This document shows, piece by piece, positions 1 to 12,479 of a DNA stretch of 64,000 nt. The translations under genes were made by a program, and so were the position numbers. This stretch comes from Brenneria sp. hezel4-2-4. Its GTDB lineage: Bacteria; Pseudomonadota; Gammaproteobacteria; Enterobacterales; Enterobacteriaceae. Below the pieces are notes generated by a model that made no database searches, had not been told where the DNA came from, and saw nothing but the letters and a program-made list of their open reading frames with translations. Numbering within the stretch: position 1 is the first letter of the stretch; every line of letters starts with the position of its first letter. Location: assembly GCF_013155275.1 (NCBI RefSeq), contig NZ_JABJXS010000010.1, forward strand, positions 45,640 to 109,639. Reading direction: 5' to 3'.

Positions 1-1350
1 CTTTTTGGCGAATCCAACCAGGGGCAGTTCGGTAATATTTCATTGGGTAATATCGACCTTATTTATCCCCCCCACTGGCAACCCTATATCTCGCTGGATT
101 TAGGCAGGAAAACCGATGTCGATATTTATCTTAACCGGCAGGTCGTCCGTCAGGGGGAACACCTTTCGTTGCATGACGAAGTAAAAAACTTTCCCCTGCA
201 ACGGTGGGGGAAAAATCTGCTGCTGGCGGCCGGATCGCTGTTCAGCCTGATCCTCTTATTGACCTACGTTCCCCTTGAACTGCCGTTAAAGCTCAGTATG
301 GCCTGGATACAAGGCGCGCAACATATTCAGGTGACTCAGGTTGATGAACTGGAAAAAATACCGCTTAAAATCGGCGATGCCCTGAACGTTCAGGGCTCCG
401 GAATGTGTTATGTCCCGTCCGGGATCCATCCCGCAAGCAGCAACTCTCCGCCCCATGCCTTTACGCCTTTTGACTGTTCCGCGATTTACTGGAATAAGGC
501 CGACCCTTTACCCTTGCCGGAATCCGATATCATTGAAAAAACCTCGGCGCTGCTTAACGCGGTGAATAGTCAGTTACATCCCCAGACCGATAACGAAGGC
601 CAGGTTAACTCCCAGCTTGCCACCGCCATTCAAAAATCCGGCATGATCCTGCTGAACGATTTTTCAGAGATTGTGCTGAAAACACAGGAACTCTGCGAGC
701 AGGAGAGAGACTGTACCCGGCTGAAAAATGCATTGATTAATCTGGGCAACGTGAAGAACTGGGATACGCTGGTAAAACAGGCTAGATCGGGATCGCTGAA
801 AGGCATGAACGTTCTGCTGCGCCCGGTAAGCGCGGAGACGCTGGAATCGCTCGTCAACAGCTCAACTGACTTTTTCTTCTATCAGGAAATCAATAACGCC
901 GCTGATTTACTCAATAGCCCTCCTCCGGGCGGCTTTTTAATTCGCAGCGATGAAGGACGCCAATTCGTCAGTCACCCTTTGCCGCTCATGCCGCTGCATG
1001 AATACCGCCCCTCAGACCAATGGCAAGAACTCCAGCGGTTATCAGCCATGTTATTACACACGCCGTTTAATGCATCGGGCGTCATCACTCACCTCAGCAC
1101 CGATGCCAATGGCACCCAGCATATTGGCCTGCACAGTGAACCCGATGTCATTACGCTGTGGCGTTATCTTGGCAGTTGTCTGCTGTTGCTGATCTTTTCC
1201 GCGACATTGATCGCCAACGCCGTGCTGTTGGGCATAAAAGTCCGTAAGAGTCGGCAGCGGGTAACCCATATTCAGCATTACTATGCCCAACGCTTTGGCC
1301 CCGCCGCCTCGCCGCCGCCCTTGCTCGACAACCGCATGGCCCAGCCCTGA
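1..1350 (+). CDS. igaA: IgaA (YrfF) C-terminal part, inner-membrane attenuator of the Rcs phosphorelay
   Basis: The reading frame is open from base 1, so the 5' part lies outside the window; about 449 residues remain of a family that is usually around 710. Two hydrophobic segments are visible, LLLAAGSLFSLILLLTY near the start of this piece and a second one (YLGSCLLLLIFSATL) close to the C-terminus, separated by a long domain with several Cys residues that is periplasmic in the known topology. In Enterobacteria IgaA restrains the Rcs envelope-stress pathway through RcsD. The downstream neighbours yrfG-hslR-hslO match the E. coli order, which supports the assignment. An internal TTG at 43 is not the start. 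Confidence 0.9.
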   Translation, partial: LFGESNQGQFGNISLGNIDLIYPPHWQPYISLDLGRKTDVDIYLNRQVVRQGEHLSLHDEVKNFPLQRWGKNLLLAAGSLFSLILLLTYVPLELPLKLSMAWIQGAQHIQVTQVDELEKIPLKIGDALNVQGSGMCYVPSGIHPASSNSPPHAFTPFDCSAIYWNKADPLPLPESDIIEKTSALLNAVNSQLHPQTDNEGQVNSQLATAIQKSGMILLNDFSEIVLKTQELCEQERDCTRLKNALINLGNVKNWDTLVKQARSGSLKGMNVLLRPVSAETLESLVNSSTDFFFYQEINNAADLLNSPPPGGFLIRSDEGRQFVSHPLPLMPLHEYRPSDQWQELQRLSAMLLHTPFNASGVITHLSTDANGTQHIGLHSEPDVITLWRYLGSCLLLLIFSATLIANAVLLGIKVRKSRQRVTHIQHYYAQRFGPAASPPPLLDNRMAQP

Positions 1351-1448
1351 ACGTCGCGACGCGCGGCGCTGTTATGTTATTCTGATAGCGCTGCCGCCGA
1401 CATCTCCCCCGCCAACGTTCAGGAATCGTTCGCTATCTGGAGTTATTT

Positions 1449-2150
1449 ATGAGCCCCCCTATTAACTGGCAAGAAATTGATACCGTCATACTGGATATGG
1501 ATGGCACGCTGCTTGATCTGGCGTTTGATAGCTATTTCTGGTTGCAACTGGTGCCGCAGTCGCTCAGTGAAAAACGCGGCATCAGTCTGGAACAGGCGCA
1601 ACAGTTTATCGCAACGGAGTACCAGGCGGTGCAGAATACGCTCAACTGGTACAGTTTCGATTACTGGAGCGAGAAGCTGGGGCTGGACATCTATCAGATG
1701 ACGACGGATATCGGCGCCCGCGTCCGTCTGCGCTCAGACACGACACCGTTCCTGTCGGCGCTGCGCGACAGCCGAAAACGAACTATTCTACTGACTAATG
1801 CTCACCCGCACAGCCTGGCGGTCAAGATTGAACACACCGGGCTGGATCAGCACCTTGATTTATTGCTTTCCACCCACACTTATGGGTATCCGAAAGAGAA
1901 TCAGCGGTTATGGCAGGCCGTGCAGCGGCAAACCGGTTTCAATCCGGCCAGAACGCTGTTTGTTGATGACAGCGAACCGATTCTGGACGCCGCCAAAACG
2001 TTCGGCATACGCTATTGTCTGGGCGTCAGTAATCCCGATTCCAGCCAGCAGGAAAAATCATTCCGGCAGCATCCGGCACTGAATGACTATCTTGGGCTAT
2101 TACCGTCGTTGCTGCGCTCGGTAAACCCCGGTAATCAGGAGAGTTCATGA
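1449..2150 (+). CDS. yrfG: YrfG, HAD-family GMP/IMP 5'-nucleotidase
   Basis: A 233-residue HAD-superfamily hydrolase. Motif I is VILDMDGTLLDL near residue 14, with the nucleophile Asp and general acid Asp of DxDGT; motif II is LLTNAH and motif IV is FVDDSEPILDAA. The E. coli homologue dephosphorylates purine nucleotides such as GMP and IMP. The ATG at 1449 follows GGAGTTATTT. The gene ends in an overlap with hslR (TGA inside ATGATGA), so the two are probably translationally coupled. It is slightly longer than E. coli YrfG, with a few extra C-terminal residues. Confidence 0.92.
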   Translation: MSPPINWQEIDTVILDMDGTLLDLAFDSYFWLQLVPQSLSEKRGISLEQAQQFIATEYQAVQNTLNWYSFDYWSEKLGLDIYQMTTDIGARVRLRSDTTPFLSALRDSRKRTILLTNAHPHSLAVKIEHTGLDQHLDLLLSTHTYGYPKENQRLWQAVQRQTGFNPARTLFVDDSEPILDAAKTFGIRYCLGVSNPDSSQQEKSFRQHPALNDYLGLLPSLLRSVNPGNQESS

Positions 2151-2557
2151 TGAAAGCAACCGAGAATGCCGACGAAGCCATCCGTCTGGATAAATGGTTG
2201 TGGGCCGCCCGTTTCTATAAAACCCGGGCTATTGCGCGTGAAATGGTTGACGGCGGCAAAGTCCACTACAACGGACAACGCAGCAAGCCCAGTAAGCTGG
2301 TTGAGCTGAATGCCGAGATCAAGTTACGGCAGGGAAACGACGAGCGTACGGTGATTGTTCGCGCGCTCAGCGGTCAACGCCGAACCGCCACTGAAGCCCA
2401 GTCGCTGTATCAGGAAACCACAGCCAGCATTGAAAAACGGGAAAAGCTGGCGCTGGCGCGAAAAATGAATGCGCTGACCATGCCGCACCCGGATCGTCGC
2501 CCTGATAAGAAAGAACGGCGGGATCTGATTAAATTTAAATACAGCGATCAGGAATAA
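2147..2557 (+). CDS. hslR: HslR (Hsp15), heat-shock ribosome-associated RNA-binding protein
   Basis: A 136-residue S4-type RNA-binding protein. The S4 fold begins at [15 protein letters not shown] and includes [15 protein letters not shown]; a basic tail ([15 protein letters not shown]) follows. Hsp15 recognises stalled 50S subunits carrying a peptidyl-tRNA and helps recycle them. The start is ambiguous between ATG 2147 and ATG 2150; an AGGAG lies 5 or 8 bases upstream, and the second gives the better spacing. It overlaps the yrfG stop codon and is followed after 7 bases by hslO, as in E. coli, so yrfG-hslR-hslO looks like one transcription unit. Confidence 0.95.
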   Translation: MMKATENADEAIRLDKWLWAARFYKTRAIAREMVDGGKVHYNGQRSKPSKLVELNAEIKLRQGNDERTVIVRALSGQRRTATEAQSLYQETTASIEKREKLALARKMNALTMPHPDRRPDKKERRDLIKFKYSDQE

Positions 2558-2564
2558 ACCCAAT

Positions 2565-3437
2565 ATGGCCACCCATGACCAACTACACCGTTACCTGTTT
2601 GAAAATTATGCCGTTCGTGGCGAATTGGCGACGGTAAGCGATACCTATCGGCACATTCTGACCAATCATGACTACCCTGCCGCGGTGCAAACGTTGCTGG
2701 GAGAAATGCTGGTCGCCACCAGTCTGTTAACGGCAACCTTAAAGTTCAACGGAGATATCACCGTGCAGCTTCAGGGAGACGGCCCGCTGAAGCTGGCGGT
2801 GATTAACGGCGACCATCGACAGCAAATGCGTGGCGTGGCGCGCCTGCAAGGCGAAATCGCGCCGGATAGCTCACTCAAAGACATGGTCGGTAACGGCTAT
2901 CTGGTGATTACCATTACGCCGACGGAAGGCGAACGCTATCAGGGCGTCGTTGGCCTTGAGGGTGAAACGCTCGCCGATTGTCTGGAAAACTACTTCCTGC
3001 AATCCGAACAGCTTCCCACCCGGTTATTTATCCGCACCGGACGGCATGAAGGCCGCATGGCCGCCGCCGGTATGTTGTTACAGGTGCTGCCGGCGCAAAA
3101 CGCCGGCCGTGATGATTTCGATCATCTGGCACAGCTAACAGCCACGGTCAAAGCCGATGAATTATTTACGCTTTCCGCCAACGATGTGCTTTACCGCCTC
3201 TACCATCAGGAACAGGTCACGGTATATGAGCCGCAGACGGTATCTTTCCAATGCCATTGTTCGCGCGATCGCTGCGCCGATGCATTAATGACGCTTTCCG
3301 ACCAGGACATGGCCGACATGCTGGAGCAGGACGGCGAGATCGACATGCACTGCGACTATTGCGGTAGTCACTACCGCTTCAGTGCCGAAGAGATACAGGC
3401 GCTCAAACAGAATCCATCAGATAATCTTTTGCATTAA
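2565..3437 (+). CDS. hslO: HslO (Hsp33), redox-activated holdase chaperone
   Basis: A 290-residue Hsp33. The C-terminal redox switch is intact: CHC (CxC) around residue 230 and CDYC (CxxC) about 30 residues later, the four thiols that hold zinc when reduced and form disulfides when the chaperone is activated by oxidative stress plus unfolding. The N-terminal [15 protein letters not shown] and the GNGYLVIT segment are typical of the family. The gene begins 7 bases after hslR and is followed by a strong hairpin terminator. The yhgE gene found downstream in E. coli is absent. Confidence 0.96.
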   Translation: MATHDQLHRYLFENYAVRGELATVSDTYRHILTNHDYPAAVQTLLGEMLVATSLLTATLKFNGDITVQLQGDGPLKLAVINGDHRQQMRGVARLQGEIAPDSSLKDMVGNGYLVITITPTEGERYQGVVGLEGETLADCLENYFLQSEQLPTRLFIRTGRHEGRMAAAGMLLQVLPAQNAGRDDFDHLAQLTATVKADELFTLSANDVLYRLYHQEQVTVYEPQTVSFQCHCSRDRCADALMTLSDQDMADMLEQDGEIDMHCDYCGSHYRFSAEEIQALKQNPSDNLLH

Positions 3438-3444
3438 TCCTTTC

Positions 3445-3468
3445 ACGGGTACGTCAGGTACCCGTTTT
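3445..3468 (+). terminator. Rho-independent terminator after hslO
   Basis: An 8-bp perfect stem (ACGGGTAC / GTACCCGT, 3445-3452 and 3458-3465) with loop GTCAG is followed by a short T-run. It ends the yrfG-hslR-hslO unit. Confidence 0.85.
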
Positions 3469-3636
3469 ATTCTCTTTATTAACAAAGCGATAAATTAACC
3501 TGTTCAATTTTACAACATATTGAATAAGCAAAGTAATTAACGAATTTATTCAATTTTATGATTGCTATCGCGGTTAAAATAAGCTTACTGCTTACAATGG
3601 TTCTCAGTATGACTATAACTATTGAGGAGTAGCGAC

Positions 3637-5256
3637 ATGCAGATCAAAGGTATGACACCACAAGCTCTCGCGGCTTATGGAATCCAAAATGTCCGCGGTA
3701 TTGTCTACAACCCCAGCTATGAATTACTTTTTAAAGAAGAACTCGACCCAACCCTACAAGGCTATGAACGCGGCATAGAAACCAAACTGGGCGCCGTCGC
3801 CGTCGACACCGGCATTTTTACCGGCCGTTCCCCGAAAGACAAATACATCGTTCGCGATGACGTCACCCGCGACAGCGTGTGGTGGTCGGATCAAGGGAAA
3901 GGTAAAAATGATAACCACCCCCTGAGTCAGGAAACCTGGACACACCTGAAACAGCTGGTGACCACGCAATTATCGGGCAAGCGCCTGTTTATCGTCGACG
4001 CTTTCTGCGGCGCCAACCCGGATAGCCGCCTGAAGGTTCGCTTCATTACCGAAGTGGCCTGGCAGGCGCACTTCGTTAAAAACATGTTTATTCGCCCGAG
4101 TGATGAAGAACTACAGGATTTCGAGCCTGATTTCATCGTCATGAACGGCGCCAAATGCACCAACCCGCAATGGCAGGAACAGGGGCTGAACTCCGAAAAC
4201 TTCATCGCCTTTAATCTGACGGAACGTATTCAGTTGATTGGCGGCACCTGGTACGGCGGCGAAATGAAGAAAGGGATGTTCTCCATCATGAACTACCTGT
4301 TGCCGCTAAAAGGCATCGCCTCCATGCACTGCTCGGCCAACGTCGGCGAACAAGGCGATGTGGCGATCTTCTTCGGCCTTTCCGGCACGGGTAAAACCAC
4401 CCTGTCCACCGACCCTAAACGCCAGTTGATCGGCGATGATGAGCACGGCTGGGATGATGACGGCGTCTTCAACTTTGAGGGCGGTTGCTACGCCAAAACC
4501 ATTAAACTGTCCAAAGAAGCGGAGCCGGATATTTATGGCGCCATCAAGCGGGACGCGCTACTGGAAAACGTCACCGTGCTGGCGGACGGCAGCGTCGATT
4601 TCAACGACGGTTCAAAAACCGAGAATACCCGCGTTTCCTATCCGATCTACCACATTCACAACATTGTGAAACCGGTCTCCAAAGCCGGGCATGCCACCAA
4701 GGTGATTTTCCTGACGGCGGATGCGTTCGGCGTATTGCCGCCGGTGTCCCGGCTGACGTCAGACCAGACCCAGTACCACTTCCTGTCTGGCTTCACCGCC
4801 AAACTGGCGGGCACCGAACGCGGCGTGACGGAACCGACGCCGACGTTCTCCGCCTGCTTCGGCGCCGCCTTCCTGTCGCTGCATCCCACGCAGTACGCAG
4901 AGGTGCTGGTCAAACGCATGAAAGCCTCCGGCGCTCAGGCGTACCTGGTGAATACCGGCTGGAACGGCACCGGGAAACGTATTTCCATCAAAGATACGCG
5001 CGGCATTATCGACGCCATCCTCAATGGCAGCATTGACGATGCGGAAATGCGGACGCTGCCGATCTTCAATCTGGCGATCCCAACCTCATTGCCGGGCGTT
5101 GATCCTGACATTCTCGATCCGCGCGATACCTACGCGGATCTGGCGCAATGGCAGGAAAAAGCGGAAGATCTGGCGCAACGGTTTATCGCCAACTTTGATA
5201 AATACACCGACGCGCCCGCCGGCGCCGCTTTGGTTACCGCTGGCCCTAAGCTGTAA
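3637..5256 (+). CDS. pckA: Phosphoenolpyruvate carboxykinase (ATP)
   Basis: A 539-residue ATP-dependent PEP carboxykinase, which converts oxaloacetate plus ATP to PEP plus CO2 and is the committed step of gluconeogenesis. The P-loop is [11 protein letters not shown] near residue 250; the kinase-2-type metal site [11 protein letters not shown] and [12 protein letters not shown] follow. The start is the ATG at 3637, preceded by GAGGAG (3624-3629); an upstream in-frame TTG at 3622 has no ribosome site and gives a non-family N-terminus. The gene is monocistronic, with terminators on both sides. Confidence 0.97.
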   Translation: MQIKGMTPQALAAYGIQNVRGIVYNPSYELLFKEELDPTLQGYERGIETKLGAVAVDTGIFTGRSPKDKYIVRDDVTRDSVWWSDQGKGKNDNHPLSQETWTHLKQLVTTQLSGKRLFIVDAFCGANPDSRLKVRFITEVAWQAHFVKNMFIRPSDEELQDFEPDFIVMNGAKCTNPQWQEQGLNSENFIAFNLTERIQLIGGTWYGGEMKKGMFSIMNYLLPLKGIASMHCSANVGEQGDVAIFFGLSGTGKTTLSTDPKRQLIGDDEHGWDDDGVFNFEGGCYAKTIKLSKEAEPDIYGAIKRDALLENVTVLADGSVDFNDGSKTENTRVSYPIYHIHNIVKPVSKAGHATKVIFLTADAFGVLPPVSRLTSDQTQYHFLSGFTAKLAGTERGVTEPTPTFSACFGAAFLSLHPTQYAEVLVKRMKASGAQAYLVNTGWNGTGKRISIKDTRGIIDAILNGSIDDAEMRTLPIFNLAIPTSLPGVDPDILDPRDTYADLAQWQEKAEDLAQRFIANFDKYTDAPAGAALVTAGPKL

Positions 5257-5282
5257 CCGGGCGATAACGGGGAGAGGCAACA

Positions 5283-5306
5283 AAGGCGCGGGGATCCGCG
5301 CCTTTT
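5283..5306. terminator. Terminator between convergent pckA and envZ
   Basis: A 9-bp stem (AAGGCGCGG / CCGCGCCTT, 5283-5291 and 5296-5304) with loop GGAT lies between the two stop codons. T-rich bases follow the stem on the plus strand (TTTTAC), and a T-rich stretch also follows it on the minus strand, so it may serve both genes. Confidence 0.82.
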
Positions 5307-5320
5307 ACTTATCATGCCGG

Positions 5321-7395
<2,075 letters not shown>

Positions 7396-7732
7396 TCTCT
7401 TTCTCCAAAGGCGCAATAGCCGCCGATGCCGCTATTGTTCAGAAACATTCGAATTACTGACAGTCGTTTCTGGTATACATTCTAGGCAAAATTGTTACAA
7501 AGCATATTAAAATACGCTTAATCAACCGTTTCCTTGCGTTAGTGATCGCTACCTTGCCATAAACCGACCGCCGTTCGCTATGCCAACGCATGGCGTTGGG
7601 CGTTAAAGCACACAATAGGTAATGGAATTCGCCGAAAGCGCATTTTATAAGCCCCAAAGGGATGCCGCACCGCCTCAGAAATACTTGATATAATGCCGGC
7701 CAATATCCCCAATAGCATGAGATTGAAAGCGA
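7396..7732. promoter_or_regulatory. Divergent ompR-greB intergenic region
   Basis: This stretch of 337 bases separates the divergent ompR and greB starts and must hold both promoters. It contains AT-rich patches (around 7490-7530), but I could not identify a specific operator or a convincing -35/-10 pair by eye. Open frames crossing it are not credible genes. Confidence 0.5.
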
Positions 7733-8221
7733 GTGAAAACCAAGCTGATCACCCGGGAAGGATACAACAAGCTCAAAGCGGAACACGACCATCTCTGGAA
7801 TGTGAAACGACCCGAGATAACCCGGATCGTGTCATGGGCCGCCAGTCTGGGGGACAGATCTGAAAACGCCGATTATACCTATAATAAGCGTTTGCTACGC
7901 CAGATTGACCGCCGCGTCCGCTACTTGAGAAAGTGTCTGACCGAGCTACAGATCGTCGACTATTCCCCGCAACAGGACGGCAAGGTCTTTTTTGGCGCCT
8001 GGGTCGAAATTGAAAACGAAGAAGGCCGGACAAGACGCTTTCGCATCGTCGGGCCTGATGAAATTTATGGCGACGCTAAAGATTACATCTCCATTGACTC
8101 GCCGATGGCGCGGGCATTACTGAAAAAAGAGGTCGATCAGGCCTTCACCGTCACCACCCCGGAAGGCGCCAAAGAATGGTACGTCAATGCGATCGAATAC
8201 ATCACGCGCCAGAGCGAATAA
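7733..8221 (+). CDS. greB: GreB, transcript cleavage elongation factor
   Basis: A 162-residue Gre factor. The N-terminal coiled coil carries the acidic tip GDRSENADYTYNKR, whose Asp and Glu position the metal in the RNA polymerase active site to cleave backtracked RNA; the C-terminal FKBP-like domain follows (FFGAWVEIENEEG). The start is GTG at 7733, with a weak purine stretch upstream; the sequence MKTKLITREGYNKL is family-typical. The position divergent to ompR and upstream of tex is as in E. coli, except that a citrate synthase-like gene now lies between. Confidence 0.96.
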   Translation: MKTKLITREGYNKLKAEHDHLWNVKRPEITRIVSWAASLGDRSENADYTYNKRLLRQIDRRVRYLRKCLTELQIVDYSPQQDGKVFFGAWVEIENEEGRTRRFRIVGPDEIYGDAKDYISIDSPMARALLKKEVDQAFTVTTPEGAKEWYVNAIEYITRQSE

Positions 8222-8246
8222 CCGGAAATTTTTTCGCTATCAAACG

Positions 8247-9536
8247 TTATGCTTCATTCAGCCGGGAAACATAATCCCGGCGCGGTTCGCCGATATAAAT
8301 CTGCCGCGGACGATAAATCTTGATGTCCTGCTGATTGTGCATTTCATTCCAGTGCGCAATCCACCCGATGGTGCGGCCGACGGCGGAAATCACCGGAAAC
8401 ATCGAGGACGGCAGCCCCATCGCTTTGAGGATCACCGCGGTGTAAAAATCGGCGCTGGGATACAATTTGTTTTCCAGGAAATAGGGATCGGTGATGGCAA
8501 TATGCTCCAGCTCGATGGCGACCTGAAGCAGGCTGTCTTCCATCCCCAGTTCACTGAGGACGTCGTAACAGGTTTTACGCAGGATGGCGGCACGCGGATC
8601 GAAATGTTGATAGATCGAATTGCCAAATCCCATCAGCCGCAACGAGTCGCCCTGATCTTTTGCCCGCTTCAAAAACGCCGGAATACGATCGACCGTTTTA
8701 ATCTCTTCCAGCATGCGCATGCAGGCTTCGTTGGCGCCGCCATGCAACGGCCCCCACATTGAAGCCAGCCCTGCGGCAATACAGGCAAACGGGTTGGCCC
8801 CGGATGAACCGGAAGCCCTGACCGCCATGGTGGACGGACACTGGCCGTGGTCGGCGTGCAGGATCAGAATCCGGTTCATCGCGTTTTCCAGCACCGGATT
8901 CACCTCATACTTTTCCGCCGGAATAGAAAACAGCATATGCAGGAGATTACCGGTATAGGAAAGCGAATTGCGAGGATAAACGGCGGGCTGTTCGATAGAG
9001 TATTTGTAACACATCGCCGCCAGCGTCGGCATTTTCGACAACAGCCGGACGGCGGCCAATTCGCGATGTTCGGGATTGTTAATATCCAGCACGTCATGAT
9101 AGAACGCCGCCAGCGCCCCGACGACCGCACACATCAGCGCCATAGGATGCGCATCGCGGCGAAAGCCGCTGAACATACGGCTGATCTGCTCATGCACCAG
9201 GGTATGGCGGGTAATGGTGTTGGCAAATCTGGCGTATTCGTCCTTTGAAGGCGCCTCGCCGTGCAGCAGGATAAAGCAGACTTCGGTAAAATCACAGTTA
9301 TCCGCCAGTTGCTCGACAGGAAACCCCCGATGCAGCAACACGCTGTTGGCGGCGTCAATGTAGGTAATTTCAGATTCACACCCTGCCGTATTGGCAAAAC
9401 CGGGATCGTAACTGCATAACCCCCGAGCGCCGAGCGGGCGAATATCCACGGCATCCCTACCCATCACGCCGGAACGAATGTCCAGCGTGATATTTTCCTG
9501 CCCGTCTACAATCAGGGTGGACTTGCTTACTGTCAT
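8247..9536 (-). CDS. Citrate synthase paralogue with altered active site
   Basis: A 429-residue protein that aligns along its whole length with the hexameric, NADH-sensitive type II citrate synthase (GltA, 427 residues). His229 (HADH), His264 (GPLHGG), Arg314 (FDPR) and Asp362 (SADFY) are kept, in E. coli numbering. The allosteric-site residues in TRHT and HRELAAVRLLSKMP are also kept. However, catalytic His305 of the nearly invariant GFGH motif is Asn (GFGN, codon at 8619-8621), and HADHEQN has become HADHGQC. The gene sits alone between greB and tex, convergent with greB and divergent from tex, with AGGAGAG before its ATG. In E. coli gltA lies elsewhere, next to sdh, so this is probably a second copy. 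It may be a weak or respecialised citrate, methylcitrate or related synthase. Confidence 0.85.
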   Translation of the reverse strand: MTVSKSTLIVDGQENITLDIRSGVMGRDAVDIRPLGARGLCSYDPGFANTAGCESEITYIDAANSVLLHRGFPVEQLADNCDFTEVCFILLHGEAPSKDEYARFANTITRHTLVHEQISRMFSGFRRDAHPMALMCAVVGALAAFYHDVLDINNPEHRELAAVRLLSKMPTLAAMCYKYSIEQPAVYPRNSLSYTGNLLHMLFSIPAEKYEVNPVLENAMNRILILHADHGQCPSTMAVRASGSSGANPFACIAAGLASMWGPLHGGANEACMRMLEEIKTVDRIPAFLKRAKDQGDSLRLMGFGNSIYQHFDPRAAILRKTCYDVLSELGMEDSLLQVAIELEHIAITDPYFLENKLYPSADFYTAVILKAMGLPSSMFPVISAVGRTIGWIAHWNEMHNQQDIKIYRPRQIYIGEPRRDYVSRLNEA

Positions 9537-9815
9537 TGAACTCTCTCCTGCACGGATTGGTCATCGCGGTTGCTATAAACGGCCTTGACTATTTAATACG
9601 CTAAAAACGCCGCGCGGTTATAACAATCTTACGCAATATTGATTTAGATAAAGTTTACCTTACCCTCTACCTTGGGTTTTTACCATGCCGTAAACACGCC
9701 GCCGCCGCGATCGCGGTTTTCCCCGGCGGGTACGGCTGGCATTTTTGGTTATCAATCCGTATAACTGTCCTCCAGCTGTTTAACCCATTACTTGATGACT
9801 ATTGATATCAGACCT

Positions 9816-12152
9816 ATGAATGATTCGTTAAGCCAGATTATCGCCGGCGAATTGCAGGCGCGTACCGAGCAAGTGGACGCGGCCGTCCGTCTGCTGGACG
9901 AAGGAAACACCGTCCCTTTTATCGCCCGTTACCGTAAAGAAGTGACCGGCGGGCTGGATGATACCCAACTGCGTCAGTTGGAAACCCGTCTGAGTTACCT
10001 GCGAGAACTGGAAGATCGGCGCCAGACAATTCTGAAATCCATCGACGAGCAGGGAAAACTGACCGAACAACTCGCCAACGCGATCGGCGCCACGCTGAGC
10101 AAGACCGAACTGGAAGATCTCTATCTGCCGTACAAGCCTAAGCGCCGCACTCGCGGGCAGATCGCCATCGAAGCCGGGCTGGAGCCGTTGGCGGACAGTC
10201 TGTGGCAGGATCCGTCTCAGGAGCCGGAGCAAGCCGCTCAGGCTTACGTCAACGCCGAGCTGGGCGTAGCGGACGCCAAAGCCGCGCTGGATGGCGCGCG
10301 CTACATTCTGATGGAGCGCTTCGCGGAAGACGCCGCGCTGCTGGCCAAGGTGCGTCACTACCTGTGGAAAAACGCCCATCTGGTTTCCCGCGTGGTGGAG
10401 GGGAAAGAGGAACAAGGCGCGAAATTCCGCGACTATTTCGACCACCACGAGCCGATTGCCCAGGTGCCCTCTCACCGCGCGCTGGCGATGTTCCGCGGCC
10501 GCAATGAAGGGATTTTGCAACTGTCGCTGAATGCCGATCCGCAGTTTGAAGAAACGCCGCGCGAAAGCCATTGCGAACAGATTATTATCGATCATCTGAA
10601 TCTGCGGCTGGGTAATGCGGCCGCAGACAGTTGGCGGCGCGCGGTCGTCAACTGGACCTGGCGCATCAAAGTGCTGCTGCATCTCGAAACCGAACTGATG
10701 GGCAGCGTGCGTGAAAAAGCGGAAGACGAAGCGATCAATGTCTTCGCCCGCAACATGCACGATCTGTTGATGGCGGCCCCGGCCGGCATGCGCGCCACCA
10801 TGGGGCTGGACCCGGGTTTACGCACCGGGGTGAAAGTCGCGGTGGTCGATGCCACCGGCAAGCTGGTCGCCACCGACACCATTTATCCGCATACCGGTCA
10901 GGCGGCCAAAGCCGCCGCCATCGTTGCCGCCCTGTGCATCAAACATCAGGTCGAACTGGTGGCGATTGGCAACGGCACCGCCTCACGGGAAACCGAACGT
11001 TTCTTCCTGGATACGCAAAAACAGTTCCCGGATATCCGCGCGCAGAAAGTCATCGTCAGTGAGGCCGGCGCGTCCGTGTACTCAGCGTCGGAATTGGCCG
11101 CGCAGGAATTCCCCGACCTGGACGTTTCCCTGCGCGGCGCCGTTTCTATCGCCCGTCGTTTGCAGGACCCACTGGCCGAACTGGTGAAAATCGACCCGAA
11201 ATCCATCGGCGTCGGCCAGTATCAGCACGATGTCAGCCAGAGCCTGCTGGCGAAAAAACTCGATGCCGTGGTGGAAGACTGCGTCAACGCCGTCGGCGTC
11301 GATCTGAATACCGCCTCTGTCGCCCTGCTGACCCGCGTGGCGGGCCTCACGCGAATGATGGCGCAGAACGTGGTCGCCTGGCGCGATGAAAACGGCCGTT
11401 TCCGCAACCGGGAACAGCTACTGAAAGTCAGCCGGCTGGGGCCGAAAGCGTTTGAACAGTGTGCCGGCTTCCTGCGCATCAATCACGGCGATAATCCGCT
11501 GGATGCGTCTACCGTTCACCCGGAAGCCTACCCGGTCGTGGAGCGCATTCTGGCGGCGACCGAACAGGCGATCCAGGATTTAATGGGCAATCCCGGCGCG
11601 CTGCGCAATCTGAAAGCGGCTGATTTTACCGACGCGCGTTTTGGCGTGCCGACCGTGACCGACATCATCAAAGAGCTGGAGAAACCGGGACGCGACCCAC
11701 GTCCCGAGTTTAAAACCGCCAGCTTTGCCGACGGGGTGGAAACCATGAACGACCTGCTGCCCGGCATGATTCTGGAAGGCGCGGTCACCAACGTGACCAA
11801 CTTCGGGGCTTTCGTGGATATCGGCGTCCATCAGGACGGACTGGTGCATATCTCCTCCCTCGCCGATCGCTTCGTTGAGGATCCGCATACCGTGGTTAAG
11901 GCCGGGGATATCGTCAAGGTGAAAGTGATGGAAGTCGATCTGCAACGCAAGCGTATCGCGCTGACCATGCGGCTGGACGAACAGCCGGGTGAAACCGCCG
12001 CGCGCCGCGGGGGCAATGGCGGGGCTCGCGACACTCCGGCTTCGCCGCGTCAGCCGTCAGGCAAGCCACGCTCTCGTCCGGCGGGCAACGCTGCCACGGC
12101 GGGTAACAGCGCCATGAGCGATGCGCTGGCGGCGGCGTTTAAGAAGCGCTGA
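9816..12152 (+). CDS. tex: Tex (YhgF), RNA-binding transcription accessory protein
   Basis: A 778-residue Tex protein. Domains in order: N-terminal helical Tex-like region, a YqgF/RuvC-like nuclease fold ([20 protein letters not shown] near residue 325), tandem helix-hairpin-helix motifs ([16 protein letters not shown]), and an S1 RNA-binding domain ([19 protein letters not shown]) near 650-720, followed by a low-complexity basic tail. ATG 9816 (MNDSLSQII) matches the family N-terminus; ATG 9795 and TTG 9792 are in-frame alternatives, and none has a clear ribosome site. In E. coli feoABC follows tex; here it is replaced by a phosphatase/ABC operon. Confidence 0.93.
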   Translation: MNDSLSQIIAGELQARTEQVDAAVRLLDEGNTVPFIARYRKEVTGGLDDTQLRQLETRLSYLRELEDRRQTILKSIDEQGKLTEQLANAIGATLSKTELEDLYLPYKPKRRTRGQIAIEAGLEPLADSLWQDPSQEPEQAAQAYVNAELGVADAKAALDGARYILMERFAEDAALLAKVRHYLWKNAHLVSRVVEGKEEQGAKFRDYFDHHEPIAQVPSHRALAMFRGRNEGILQLSLNADPQFEETPRESHCEQIIIDHLNLRLGNAAADSWRRAVVNWTWRIKVLLHLETELMGSVREKAEDEAINVFARNMHDLLMAAPAGMRATMGLDPGLRTGVKVAVVDATGKLVATDTIYPHTGQAAKAAAIVAALCIKHQVELVAIGNGTASRETERFFLDTQKQFPDIRAQKVIVSEAGASVYSASELAAQEFPDLDVSLRGAVSIARRLQDPLAELVKIDPKSIGVGQYQHDVSQSLLAKKLDAVVEDCVNAVGVDLNTASVALLTRVAGLTRMMAQNVVAWRDENGRFRNREQLLKVSRLGPKAFEQCAGFLRINHGDNPLDASTVHPEAYPVVERILAATEQAIQDLMGNPGALRNLKAADFTDARFGVPTVTDIIKELEKPGRDPRPEFKTASFADGVETMNDLLPGMILEGAVTNVTNFGAFVDIGVHQDGLVHISSLADRFVEDPHTVVKAGDIVKVKVMEVDLQRKRIALTMRLDEQPGETAARRGGNGGARDTPASPRQPSGKPRSRPAGNAATAGNSAMSDALAAAFKKR

Positions 12153-12479
12153 TCCGGTTGACCCCGGCCCCGCCGTTGGGACTGGAGAATCCCCACAAAT
12201 TTGGGGAAGAATTTCTGTCAGTGCAGTGAACGTTTCGTGCGCACTAACCTCAGTCGATTGCTGCGACCGTCTCAGCACGCGCCCGGCACGTGGCGGCTCA
12301 ATCACCGCCGCCCCGTGTCCCCAGGCATTTCGCGGAAAATGATGAACCCCGTTGGGGTTCACCCTACGGCTAACGCAAGCGTTGTTCCATTTTGCGTTGC
12401 AAAGTTGCAAAATGGTGTCGTCGCTATGCGATGCTTTCGGCGTTCGTGACCGCTGACCGGGAGAGAGAAAACCTCACCC
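12153..12479. repeat. Hairpin-rich intergenic stretch after tex, candidate dispersed repeat
   Basis: Between the convergent tex and ABC permease genes, 327 bases contain three inverted repeats: CCCCA/TGGGG (12191-12206), GAACCCC/GGGGTTC (12344-12360) and CCATTTTGC/GCAAAATGG (12387-12415). No open frame in it looks coding. The nested hairpins resemble a dispersed non-coding repeat or a bidirectional termination region. Confidence 0.45.

Noticed and set aside
7454..7792. Minus-strand frame crossing the ompR-greB gap
   Set aside because: It overlaps the greB start and lacks family similarity; the interval is a known divergent promoter region.
9828..10760. Minus-strand open frame (310 codons) opposite tex
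   Set aside because: It lies wholly antisense to conserved tex sequence and has biased His/Gln/Arg-rich composition, typical of a shadow frame.
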